A stretch of DNA of 45,151 nucleotides from Bacteroidota bacterium (GTDB taxonomy: Bacteria; Bacteroidota; Ignavibacteria; OLB7). This document shows, piece by piece, positions 17,851-26,124 of the stretch (within the stretch, counting starts at the first letter, position 1; every line of letters starts with the position of its first letter). The notes under the pieces were generated by a model. The model searched no databases. It was given only the letters and a program-made list of their open reading frames with translations, and was not told the origin of the DNA. Location of the stretch: positions 206,640 to 251,790 of the forward strand of contig JAFDZV010000013.1 in assembly GCA_018266795.1 (NCBI GenBank), given 5' to 3'. The translations under genes were made by a program, and so were the position numbers.

Positions 17851-18321
17851 ATGCATATCTCGTCGATCCTCGAGGAAAAGTTCATCGCAATCAAGATCCC
17901 TGCTTCTTCCAAGGAGGAGGCGCTTGATGCCATGGTGGACATGCTCGCATCCTCTCCCAAGGTGCGTGACCTGGAGCGTGTGCGGGCCGCGATCATGGAG
18001 CGCGAGAAGCTGATGAGCACCGGTGTCGGCCACGGCTTTGCGATTCCGCACGGCAAGACCGACGCCCTCGATGACATCATCGCCGCGTTCGCGATCACGG
18101 CGGAGCCGATCGACTTCGATGCGCTGGACAACCAGCCGGTGCAGTTGATCTTCATGCTCGTCGGCAAGGAGTCGCACGTTGGCACACATCTCAAGCTGCT
18201 GAGCCGCATCAGCCGCCTGATGAACAACGAAAGTTTCCGCCAGCAGCTTCTCAACGCCGATACCCCTGCGGACGTGCTCTCGCTCTTCGAGCAGGAGGAG
18301 CACCGATACTTCGAGACCTAG
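17851..18321 (+). CDS. PTS fructose/nitrogen-type IIA domain protein
   Basis: A 156-residue single-domain protein of the PTS EIIA type 2 (Fru/Mtl/Ntr) fold. The active-site segment STGVGHGFAIPHGK gives the phosphorylatable His67, preceded by the usual His61. In PTS systems it would pass phosphate from HPr to a IIB domain; in bacteria lacking sugar permeases such orphan IIA proteins (PtsN-like) act as regulators. No EI, HPr, IIB or IIC gene is in the window, so a regulatory role is more likely (inference). The ATG at 17851 is preferred over an in-frame ATG at 17818, which lies inside the conserved 66-bp element. A terminator follows at 18378. Confidence 0.9.
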   Translation: MHISSILEEKFIAIKIPASSKEEALDAMVDMLASSPKVRDLERVRAAIMEREKLMSTGVGHGFAIPHGKTDALDDIIAAFAITAEPIDFDALDNQPVQLIFMLVGKESHVGTHLKLLSRISRLMNNESFRQQLLNADTPADVLSLFEQEEHRYFET

Positions 18322-18377
18322 CGAGCAGTGCGGACCGGAGCCGCAGTGCACCACGAAGACGCACGGTCGAACCCAAC

Positions 18378-18410
18378 CGCCCTTCTCTCCGGAAGGGCGT
18401 TCTTGTTCCT
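18378..18410 (+). terminator. Intrinsic terminator between PTS IIA gene and hisS
   Basis: A perfect 8-bp stem CGCCCTTC (18378-18385) / GAAGGGCG (18392-18399) with a six-base loop, followed by TTCTTGTTCCT. It lies between the IIA stop and the hisS start codon at 18433, so hisS either starts inside this short gap or relies on read-through. Confidence 0.75.
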
Positions 18411-18432
18411 ACACTCCAAGCCGACTACGAAC

Positions 18433-19707
18433 ATGACCTATCAGTCGATCAAGGGATTCCGCGATATTCTTCCGGATGAATCAGCACGATGGCAATGGAT
18501 GGAAGGGATCATCCATGCACTGATGCATCGCTACGGCTGCGGCGAAGTGCGCCTGCCGATCGTGGAAGCCACGGATCTCTTTTCGCGCGGCGTGGGGCAG
18601 GGAACCGATATCGTTGGGAAGGAGATGTACACGTTCCTCGATCGGAGCGTGCCGCCGGAGTCGTTGACGCTTCGCCCGGAACTGACCGCGAGCGCCGCCC
18701 GGGCGTACGTTCAGCACAGCATCGCGCAGGCACAGCAGCTTGCGCGATGGTACTACATCGGCCCGATGTTCCGGTACGAACAGCCGCAGGCCGGGCGCTA
18801 TCGCCAGTTCCACCAGTTCGGCATGGAGATCTACGGCTCGCCGCATCCGGAGGCCGATGCAGAAGTAATCCTGGCCGGCGCGGACCTGCTCGGTGCTCTC
18901 GGCATCAGGAACTACCGCCTGCGCATCAACTCGCTCGGCGAGCCGGACGAGCGCACGGCCTATCGTACCGAGCTGCTTTCCTATCTGCGTGAACACGAGG
19001 CGGAGCTTTCGCCGGAGAGCGTGCGCCGCATGGAGCAGAACCCGCTGCGCGTTCTGGACTCCAAGCGCGAGCAGGACGTTGCCGCAACGGCCGGCGCGCC
19101 GCGGATGTCCGACTTTCTGGGCGAAGAGTCGCGGGTGCACTTCGAGGCAACGCTTGCCCTGGTGCGTGAGGCCGGCATCGAGCCGGTAATCGACCACCGG
19201 CTCGTACGCGGCCTGGACTACTACACACGCACCGCATTCGAGTTCCAGGGGATGGATCTGGGAGCGCAGGATGCACTGGGCGGCGGCGGGCGCTACGATC
19301 GATTGATCGAAGAGGTTGGCGGCAAGCCCGCCCCCTCGGTTGGCTTCAGCTTCGGCATGGAGCGGCTGCTGATCGCCGCGGAGGCGGCCGGCGCACTCCC
19401 GGCCCCGGCTCCGGAGATCGACGCCTACGTGATCGGCCTGGACGATGCCTCGCGACGCTGGGCCATGGGGGCCGCTGGCCGCCTTCGGTCGCACGGCATC
19501 GCTGCCGAGTGCGATCTGCTGCGCCGGTCGCTGAAGGCGCAGATGCGCGACGCCAACCGCAAGGGAGCACGCTGCGCGGTGATCGTGGGAGAGTCGGAGC
19601 TCGCAGCCCGCGAGGCACAGGTGAAGAACCTCGGCGCCGGCGAACAGAAGAGCGTGCCGTTCGATGAGCTTCCCGAGGCCGTTGCGGCAATCGTGAACGC
19701 AGGGTAA
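18433..19707 (+). CDS. hisS: Histidine--tRNA ligase
   Basis: This class II aminoacyl-tRNA synthetase charges tRNA-His. The 424-residue protein has motif 1 near residues 44-90, motif 2 FRYEQPQAGRYRQFHQFG (113-130), the HisRS-specific histidine-binding signatures LVRGLDYYTRTAFEF (257-271) and GGGGRYDRL (283-291), motif 3 GFSFGMERL (304-312), and the anticodon-binding domain from about 328. The ATG at 18433 begins the usual YQSIKGFRDILPDE N-terminus; the open frame upstream covers the terminator and is not coding. No ribosome-binding site stands out. Confidence 0.97.
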   Translation: MTYQSIKGFRDILPDESARWQWMEGIIHALMHRYGCGEVRLPIVEATDLFSRGVGQGTDIVGKEMYTFLDRSVPPESLTLRPELTASAARAYVQHSIAQAQQLARWYYIGPMFRYEQPQAGRYRQFHQFGMEIYGSPHPEADAEVILAGADLLGALGIRNYRLRINSLGEPDERTAYRTELLSYLREHEAELSPESVRRMEQNPLRVLDSKREQDVAATAGAPRMSDFLGEESRVHFEATLALVREAGIEPVIDHRLVRGLDYYTRTAFEFQGMDLGAQDALGGGGRYDRLIEEVGGKPAPSVGFSFGMERLLIAAEAAGALPAPAPEIDAYVIGLDDASRRWAMGAAGRLRSHGIAAECDLLRRSLKAQMRDANRKGARCAVIVGESELAAREAQVKNLGAGEQKSVPFDELPEAVAAIVNAG

Positions 19708-19918
19708 CGCCGTTCGTCTGAATCTCCCTTACGCCGTGCAGGCATCGCATTCCCGCGAAGCGGAGGGCACCCTTCGGTTACGGCTCTCGTTGCAGAAAGA
19801 GACCGGGTGTGAAAAAGGGATTGAGATGATCCACTCCCGGTACGATCTTTGATGTTCGGCTGCTTACCGGCCCGGCGGCATATTCGTCGATACCAGGGCC
19901 CAGCCGATCTCCGTACGC

Positions 19919-21262
19919 ATGGTCAACCTGAAAACCATCCGGCTTCCGTTCTCGGCCAACATCAAGCTGGCTCTGGTGGCGTTTGCCTTCACCATCGTAG
20001 CCGGCACGCTCTACTACACCAACCATCTGGTTGGCGCGATGAAGAAGTCCGAGCAGAAGACCGTGCAGTTCTATGCGAACACGTTTCAGCGCCTGATCAA
20101 CACTCCGCAGACGGAGTCCGATGCATCGGATCTGATACTGCAGATCGGGCAGACGATAGACTTCCCGGTGATCTTCACGGACAAGCACGGCCGGCCGATC
20201 GTGCACCGGTTGAGGGACGGCCGCATGGCTCCCGACGATTCGTGGATCAAGAACGTCGATGTGGATACGACGCTGCCGCCGGAAGCGCAGATCGAGCAGC
20301 TCAGCGACGAGATCGCCGGCATGGGGAAGGTGTACGAGCCGCTCCGCATCTACACGGTGGCGGAACTCCGTAACGGATCGGATTCCACGCTGACCAACTA
20401 CGTCTACTTCGACGACTCGCATCTGGTGAAGCAGCTTCAACGGCTGCCGTTCATCGAGATGATCATCATAACGATGTTCATCGTTGTGGGCTACATCAGC
20501 TTCAGCTATATCAAGCGGAACGAGCAGTCCAACATCTGGGTTGGCATGGCGAAGGAGACGGCGCATCAGCTCGGCACACCGCTCAGCTCGCTGCTCGGAT
20601 GGATAGAACTTCTTCGCTACGATCCAACGGATTCGGCACAGGTGATCGAGGCGGCTGAGGAGATGCAGCGCGACGTGCAGCGGCTGAACAAGATCTCGCA
20701 GCGCTTCTCCAAGATCGGTTCCGCTGCCGAGGTGCGTCCGGTTGAACTGAACAGCGTGCTCGGGAACGTGATTCAATACTTCGAACGCAGGCTGCCGCAT
20801 CTGGGGAAGCGCGTGACGCTTACGCTGGAGGGTTCCCCCACACCGGTGTACGCTGCCATCAACACCGATCTCTTCGAGTGGGTGTTCGAGAACCTCGTGC
20901 GCAACGCTGCCGATGCGATCGATCATGTGGATGGCCAGATCACGATCCGGATCCACGAGTTGCGCAACACAGCGATCATCGACGTCGCGGACAACGGACG
21001 CGGCATCGACCCCAAGATTCGGAAGGATATCTTCCGCCCCGGCTTCTCGACGAAGCAGCGCGGTTGGGGGCTTGGGCTATCGCTCGCGAAGCGCATCGTT
21101 GAGGAATATCACGGCGGCAAGATCGTGCTGAAGCAATCGTCCGCTTCCGGGAGCACGTTCCGCATCCGCATCCCCTCGGTGCCGGCTCCTGCGGTGGCAG
21201 ACCAGCCGGAGGCCGCTCCCGAAGCCGAGACGGCGCGCAAGGGGCTGGGCCTCAATGCCTGA
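19919..21262 (+). CDS. Membrane histidine kinase, orphan
   Basis: A 447-residue sensor kinase. Two membrane segments (about 13-35 and 178-199) flank an extracytoplasmic sensor of about 140 residues with no recognised domain. A dimerisation/phosphoacceptor helix with His216 follows in ETAHQLGTPLSSLLGW, then a HATPase domain with the N box (ENLVRNAADAI, Asn329), G1 (DNGRGID), F box (IFRPGFSTK) and G2 (GWGLGLSLAKRI). The H-box AHQLGTPLSSL is the form common in Bacteroidota. There is no HAMP domain and no adjacent response regulator. Pairing with the orphan NtrC-like regulator at 2421 is possible but unproved. The C-terminal 35 residues are an Ala/Pro/Glu-rich tail. Confidence 0.93.
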   Translation: MVNLKTIRLPFSANIKLALVAFAFTIVAGTLYYTNHLVGAMKKSEQKTVQFYANTFQRLINTPQTESDASDLILQIGQTIDFPVIFTDKHGRPIVHRLRDGRMAPDDSWIKNVDVDTTLPPEAQIEQLSDEIAGMGKVYEPLRIYTVAELRNGSDSTLTNYVYFDDSHLVKQLQRLPFIEMIIITMFIVVGYISFSYIKRNEQSNIWVGMAKETAHQLGTPLSSLLGWIELLRYDPTDSAQVIEAAEEMQRDVQRLNKISQRFSKIGSAAEVRPVELNSVLGNVIQYFERRLPHLGKRVTLTLEGSPTPVYAAINTDLFEWVFENLVRNAADAIDHVDGQITIRIHELRNTAIIDVADNGRGIDPKIRKDIFRPGFSTKQRGWGLGLSLAKRIVEEYHGGKIVLKQSSASGSTFRIRIPSVPAPAVADQPEAAPEAETARKGLGLNA

Positions 21263-21390
21263 GATCTCCCGACATTCCGTGCTGCAAGGCCCGCAGACTC
21301 TGTGAAGTGTACCCCGGTTTTGCCGGGAACTGCAACGCCGCGGACCTGCCGACAATCGACTCCCGACAACCAACTACTGATACCCGTTCA

Positions 21391-22395
21391 ATGTCCGAGA
21401 CAATCACCTACAAGACCGCCGGTGTCGACATCGCAGCCGGTGAAGAGACCGTGAACCGCATCAAGCCGCTTGTGCGCGCAACGTTCAACAGCAATGTGAT
21501 CGGCGACATCGGAGGATTCGGCGGGCTGTACGACGTTACCTTCCTGAAGCAGTACCGCAATCCGGTGCTTGTCTCGTCGGTGGATGGTGTCGGCACGAAG
21601 CTGAAGATCGCCTTCATGGCGGGACGCCACGAGAGTGTCGGGCGCGACCTCGTGAATCACTGCGTGAACGATATCGCCGTGTGCGGGGCGAAGCCGCTCT
21701 ACTTCATGGACTATTTCGCAACGGGAAAACTGGAGCCCCGGGTTGCCGAGGAAGTGATCACCGGTTTCGCGGCCGCATGCTCGGAGAACAACGCGGCGCT
21801 GATCGGCGGAGAGACGGCGGAGATGCCGTCGATGTACCAGCCGGGTGAGTTCGATCTGGCCGGAATGATCGTTGGCGTGGTGGAGCGCGACGAGATGGTA
21901 ACCGGCCAGCACTCGGCCTCCGGCGATGTCCTGATCGGCCTCCCGTCCAACGGCCTGCACACCAACGGATACTCACTGGCGCGGGCCGCTCTCTTCCCGA
22001 AGCACAACATCAACGATCTCCTCCCCGGCACCGACCAGACCATCGGCAGCGCGTTGCTCACGGTACACCGCTCCTATCTCGGCGCAATCCAGGGCACGCT
22101 CGGCATGGACGGAATTCATGCGTACTCGCACGTCACCGGGGGCGGCCTGGTTGGAAACACATCGCGCGTGGTGCGCGCACCGCTCGAGCTGAAGGTGGAT
22201 TGGAACGCCTGGGAGCGTCCGGCGATCTTCTCCTTCATCCAACAGGAAGGGAACGTTCCGGAGGAGGATCTGCGCACGGCTCTGAATCTCGGCATCGGTC
22301 TGGTGATCGTTGCCGCTGCCGGCGCTGCCGATGCCGTGATGGCGCGGCTGGCTGAGCTTGGTGAGAAGCCGGTGGTTATCGGGCATGTAGCCTGA
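21391..22395 (+). CDS. purM: Phosphoribosylformylglycinamidine cyclo-ligase
   Basis: PurM (AIR synthetase) closes the imidazole ring in the fifth step of purine synthesis, using ATP. The 334-residue protein has the family signatures SSVDGVGTKLKIA (residues 62-74), the conserved HCVNDIAVCGAKPLYFMDYF (90-109), GGETAEMP (139-146) and the second-half HVTGGGLVGN (247-256). The ATG at 21391 starts just before the family N-terminus (YKTAGVDI); upstream in-frame codons are not conserved. No other pur gene is next to it. An 8-bp inverted repeat overlaps the stop codon but lacks a T-run. Confidence 0.96.
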   Translation: MSETITYKTAGVDIAAGEETVNRIKPLVRATFNSNVIGDIGGFGGLYDVTFLKQYRNPVLVSSVDGVGTKLKIAFMAGRHESVGRDLVNHCVNDIAVCGAKPLYFMDYFATGKLEPRVAEEVITGFAAACSENNAALIGGETAEMPSMYQPGEFDLAGMIVGVVERDEMVTGQHSASGDVLIGLPSNGLHTNGYSLARAALFPKHNINDLLPGTDQTIGSALLTVHRSYLGAIQGTLGMDGIHAYSHVTGGGLVGNTSRVVRAPLELKVDWNAWERPAIFSFIQQEGNVPEEDLRTALNLGIGLVIVAAAGAADAVMARLAELGEKPVVIGHVA

Positions 22396-22615
22396 TCCAC
22401 CGGCCCTGCTGCCCCTTCGGCGATCTCTCCTCCGCTCCCTTTGGCGCGCTCTCATTCCTCTCTCTTCTTCAGCGGCTGCCCAGACGCGCATTCGGCTCGT
22501 CAACACCAACAACATTTAGGTGGCATCACTTCGCCGCATTTACTACGTTCCAGGGTCAATTAATCACACGTGTATTCCCCCTCTTTTCTTCATTCACAAT
22601 TGAGGAGATACCACC

Positions 22616-23773
22616 ATGGAGCCTTCACAACCGTCCACTGAAGGAATTGCCGTACCCGGACCGGATCTATCGGCGGTACGGCGGGTTGTCGGCACTGCGG
22701 CATTTGCTATTCTGCTTCTGTTCATTCTCGGACCGCTCACTGCCCGGGCGCAGGTTGATTCATCGCTGGTAATGATTCCCGGTCCCGACGCGAGGCCTGA
22801 TCTCTGGGTCATGATACAGGATAGTGCTCTCGTCTATCTGGTGGCGGACCATGATACGATGGATGCACGCGGTGTGGCCCCTTCGTACATGTTCAGCATG
22901 CACTATGATTCGATAGAGACCCTCCAGTATCTTCTCACGGAGTGGCGCCGCAATCAGACCAATCTTCGCCTGCCATCGTGGATCAATTCCCGTGTCGTCA
23001 ATGCTTCCGCAACAATGCTCAGTTTCAACACTACCACGGACACCTTCACGTGCGCAACAGGCGACACGCTCAGCTTCTACCGCGAACTGTGGTGGTACGA
23101 GTCGATGACGAGCAACCAGGATACCAACAACTACTACGCCCTCGATTCGCTGGACTATGCGATGGAGCTTGTTCGCGATTCCGATTCATCGCGTGTTGCG
23201 CTGATCGACAGCATCGGCATTCTGCCGAACGATCATCCGGATCGCCCGCGCATTCATGGCACACACCCACTGATTGCACTGGTGCAATACCGGATCCCGA
23301 TGGAACTCAACGGCGTGAAGGCGTTCATGCGGCTGTTGCTTTATCATCGCGGAACGGGAAAGTACTGGTTCACACGATCCGATCATTACACGATGAGCGT
23401 TTCCAATCGTCTGCGGGACAGCAGCAGCAGGTACTATCTCGATCTCTTCGGACAGGGAAGCACGCTCTACAAGACTCAACTGCTCGAAACGCTTGGAGCA
23501 CACGGGCCACAGTGCCCGCACCTCGGCGTCGCCGTAACCACGTCGCAGCCTTCACGTGCAACAATCTCCTTCGCTTCGGCGCCTGATGGCGGCGCAACAT
23601 CCGTAGCCATCTACGACGTGAATGGACGCGCGCTCTTCTATCCCTTCTCTACACCGGGAACGTCAGGCATGCAGAGCGTTGAATACGACTTTCCGCGGAG
23701 CGGCAGTTACTTCGTCGGCCTGCTTCACGACGGCCGGCTTGTTGCAACGCGCAAGATTTCCATCACTCGCTAA
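22616..23773 (+). CDS. Secreted T9SS-sorted protein of unknown function
   Basis: A 385-residue exported protein. The N-terminal region is long, with the hydrophobic core at about residues 25-42 and likely cleavage after ARA (43-45). The mature body is rich in Asp, Ser, Tyr and Trp and resembles no family I know. The last 80 or so residues (SVAIYDVNGRALF, then GSYFVGLLHDG and the final TRKISITR) are a T9SS type A sorting domain. A strong GAGGAG lies ahead of the ATG at 22616. Only 21 bases separate it from the cysteine-rich gene downstream, so the two look co-transcribed. By eye the DNA is less GC-rich than its neighbours, which may reflect transfer. Confidence 0.85.
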   Translation: MEPSQPSTEGIAVPGPDLSAVRRVVGTAAFAILLLFILGPLTARAQVDSSLVMIPGPDARPDLWVMIQDSALVYLVADHDTMDARGVAPSYMFSMHYDSIETLQYLLTEWRRNQTNLRLPSWINSRVVNASATMLSFNTTTDTFTCATGDTLSFYRELWWYESMTSNQDTNNYYALDSLDYAMELVRDSDSSRVALIDSIGILPNDHPDRPRIHGTHPLIALVQYRIPMELNGVKAFMRLLLYHRGTGKYWFTRSDHYTMSVSNRLRDSSSRYYLDLFGQGSTLYKTQLLETLGAHGPQCPHLGVAVTTSQPSRATISFASAPDGGATSVAIYDVNGRALFYPFSTPGTSGMQSVEYDFPRSGSYFVGLLHDGRLVATRKISITR

Positions 23774-23794
23774 CTTCATTCCAAGAGGAACAGC

Positions 23795-24316
23795 ATGCAT
23801 TGGCACATTCGATTCTTTCCGGTTTGCATGATTGCCCTTGTAGCGCTCACCGCCAATCTCTTCGCACGCGGCGAGACCCCGCCGCCGCTGCCATTTGAAG
23901 GTGGTAATGCCGGTGACTGGCTCGGCGACGGCCCAATCTTCGGTTTCAAACATCCATGGGGATTCGATCTGCCTGGTGATCAACATGGCAATTTCGAGAA
24001 CGGAGAATATGGGTACGGATGGGGCGGCGGAAGAGACCCAGGACACGGGAATGATGACCCCGGTCCAAACTCCTGTAGCTGTGGCCCTGAGAATGAATGC
24101 AACACGATCAATCATTACAGGTGCGAACATCACATGGCGGGTTACTGTGAAGCATGGTGTGCCTGTACAGTACTGATGCCCAAGGGAACGCCGCCGAAGG
24201 GCGCCATTCTAATTGGAGCATGCACGCGAATGGCATCTCCGCGCACGGAACCGAATGGTTGCGCAGTCTCGGGAGGAACCTGCAGCGTCCATTATGGCAT
24301 AGATCCGCACTATTGA
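23795..24316 (+). CDS. Small cysteine-rich secreted protein
   Basis: A 173-residue protein of no family I recognise. The signal peptide spans residues 1-25 (ending FARG). A Gly/Asp/His/Trp-rich spacer (26-92) follows, and then a compact domain with ten cysteines at 94, 96, 102, 110, 118, 122, 124, 143, 156 and 163, an even number that would allow five disulfides in about 70 residues. Clustered CxC and CxxxCxC patterns also allow metal binding. AGAGGA precedes the ATG. It lies 21 bases after a T9SS-sorted protein gene and has no sorting domain of its own, so it may be its partner, a secreted toxin or a surface-bound factor. All roles are inference. Confidence 0.72.
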   Translation: MHWHIRFFPVCMIALVALTANLFARGETPPPLPFEGGNAGDWLGDGPIFGFKHPWGFDLPGDQHGNFENGEYGYGWGGGRDPGHGNDDPGPNSCSCGPENECNTINHYRCEHHMAGYCEAWCACTVLMPKGTPPKGAILIGACTRMASPRTEPNGCAVSGGTCSVHYGIDPHY

Positions 24317-24495
24317 TAGCATCGACACAACCGCTCCAAACCAAACGGCCCGTCAACCTAACTGCCGGCGGGTCGCTCTGCATCCGGGCGCATCGAGGTC
24401 ACCGTCCTCCTCCACCGTACAAGATCGGAGAGGCCCGGTTTCAAATTGACGACCAGGTATCGATCCTCCGCCGCCATTGCAGCAGCGCCGGAGCG

Positions 24496-24951
24496 TCACG
24501 CATGCATCGATCGGGCGCGCCGTGCAAGCCTGATGCAGCGCCATTCAACAAACGCTCCCATCAGTACGAAGGGGATGGCCGTTACCGCCGTGAACCAGTC
24601 ATCAACGCAGTAATTGAACCAGAGCACGGGCTCGAGGATCAACAGTATCGAGAGCGGCAGCACGATCGCCAGGCGCACGCCGGGCCGCGGCGACAGCAGC
24701 GACCACAACAGCCCTGCCGTACCCGCAGTCACGAAATAGCTCCAGGACCTCGCCGAACCGTCGAACAGTCCCATGATCGCCACCAGCACCGCCGGCCCCA
24801 TGATGTGCTCCACAGGCACCAGCTCCAGGCAGCTCAGGCCCAACAGCACCGCCAGCAGCCAGTGCATGGACGGACTGCAGCCCTCTCCCTGCATCTTCGA
24901 ATCGGTGGGGGGCATCTTCGCATCGGGCATCTTCGCATCAGTGGGTGGCAT
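24496..24951 (-). CDS. Small membrane protein coupled to DUF58 gene
   Basis: A 151-residue protein with about four membrane segments (residues 29-45, 50-65, 75-88, 92-110) and a shorter one near 118-132, then a basic tail. The first 20 residues are an imperfect repeat (MPPTDAK, MPDAK, MPPTDSK), giving four in-frame ATG codons; the true start could be any of them, or ATG 24867. The first ATG overlaps the stop codon of the DUF58 gene by one base (TGATG), suggesting coupled translation. I recognise no family. Its position suggests that it works with the DUF58 protein, perhaps at the membrane. Confidence 0.7.
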   Translation of the reverse strand: MPPTDAKMPDAKMPPTDSKMQGEGCSPSMHWLLAVLLGLSCLELVPVEHIMGPAVLVAIMGLFDGSARSWSYFVTAGTAGLLWSLLSPRPGVRLAIVLPLSILLILEPVLWFNYCVDDWFTAVTAIPFVLMGAFVEWRCIRLARRARSMHA

Positions 24952-25847
24952 CAGCCCATCATCCTCCGTTTGTTCAGATACTCCACCAGCGTCCTGTCGA
25001 ACGGCACCGATGTATCAACAAGAAGGTAGTCGATGTTGTGCAGCCGGCACTCGCGCTTGATTCGTTCGGTGAACGCGTTCATCGCCTCCGCATACGCCGC
25101 ACGCACCTGAAACGGCTGCGACACCATCTCCTCACCGGTCTCCATGTCGCGGAACGTTGCATCCGTGCCGAAGTCGAACGATCGCTCCATCGGGTCCAGC
25201 ACCTGTATCGCGAGCACCTCGTTCTGCTTGTGGCGGAAATGCTTCAGCGCGGTGATCACCTGTTCGGGATCGTCGAAGAAATCGCTCAGCACAATCACCA
25301 GTCCGCGGCGGCGCACCCGTTCGGCGATCAGGTTCAACGCGCGCGCGGTGCCGGTGCCGTTGGAAGGTTTGGACGCCGTAAGAAGCTTCAGCACCTCCTG
25401 AAGATAGCCCGGCCGCGAGCGCGGCGGCAGATAGCCGCGCAGATCGGTGTCGTACACGGCAGCGCCCACGGCGTCCTGCTGGCGCAGCATCAGCAGAGAG
25501 AGCGCGGCAGCAAGCGAGACTGCATACTCGAACTTGGTGATGCGACTCCCCGAATGATATCCCATGGAGGCCGACGCATCGACCACCAGATATCCCTTCA
25601 GGTTGGTCTCTTCCTCGTACTGCTTGATGTAGTAGCGATTCGTGCGGCCGTAGACCTTCCAGTCGATGTACCGGATCTCGTCCCCCGGCATGTACTGGCG
25701 GTGCTCCGCAAACTCCACGGAGAATCCGTGGTAGGGTGACTTGTGCAGGCCGGTGATGAATCCCTCCACCACCATCCGCGCGCGCAGCTCGAGCGAGGTG
25801 ATGCGCGACACCACCTCCGGCTTCAGATATTCACGATAGTTCAGCAT
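24951..25847 (-). CDS. DUF58 domain (von Willebrand A-like) protein
   Basis: A 298-residue DUF58 protein. It shows the family motif EHRQYMPGDEIRYIDWKVYGR (residues 48-68, quoted in two pieces: EHRQYMPG then DEIRYIDWKVYGR) and a vWA-like fold with the metal-site sequence DASAS (90-94) followed by a later conserved LSDFFDD. DUF58 proteins usually sit in an operon behind a MoxR AAA+ ATPase and with Bat membrane proteins, where they are thought to act in chaperone-like assembly or stress tolerance. Here no MoxR gene is adjacent; the upstream neighbour is divergent. The ATG at 25847 begins the usual LKPEVVSRI segment; upstream in-frame codons are not family-like. The small membrane-protein gene overlaps its stop. 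Confidence 0.93.
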   Translation of the reverse strand: MLNYREYLKPEVVSRITSLELRARMVVEGFITGLHKSPYHGFSVEFAEHRQYMPGDEIRYIDWKVYGRTNRYYIKQYEEETNLKGYLVVDASASMGYHSGSRITKFEYAVSLAAALSLLMLRQQDAVGAAVYDTDLRGYLPPRSRPGYLQEVLKLLTASKPSNGTGTARALNLIAERVRRRGLVIVLSDFFDDPEQVITALKHFRHKQNEVLAIQVLDPMERSFDFGTDATFRDMETGEEMVSQPFQVRAAYAEAMNAFTERIKRECRLHNIDYLLVDTSVPFDRTLVEYLNKRRMMG

Positions 25848-26124
25848 GCAGTACCGTACAAATGTGTCCGCTGGGTACGAAGATGGAACATACGACCGCG
25901 GAGACGGTGTTGGCAACGCGAATGCACGGCATGGAACGGTTCATCGAGAGGCATCCGAACCCATATCGGTGAACCGCCAGGGATGCAGCGCAGCGGATGA
26001 CGTTGTTCAACAGTCTGTTATCTTGCCCCCCGTCTTTCAACATCCAGAACGTCGCGCGCCGGCGATGCGGCGGCCCCAAGTGCCGGCGGTTCGTGCGCGG
26101 ACGCACAATCCTCACGCAGACACC

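Noticed and set aside
22368-22404. GCCGGTGG/CCACCGGC inverted repeat over the purM stop codon as a terminator
   Set aside because: It overlaps coding sequence and has no T-run on either side.
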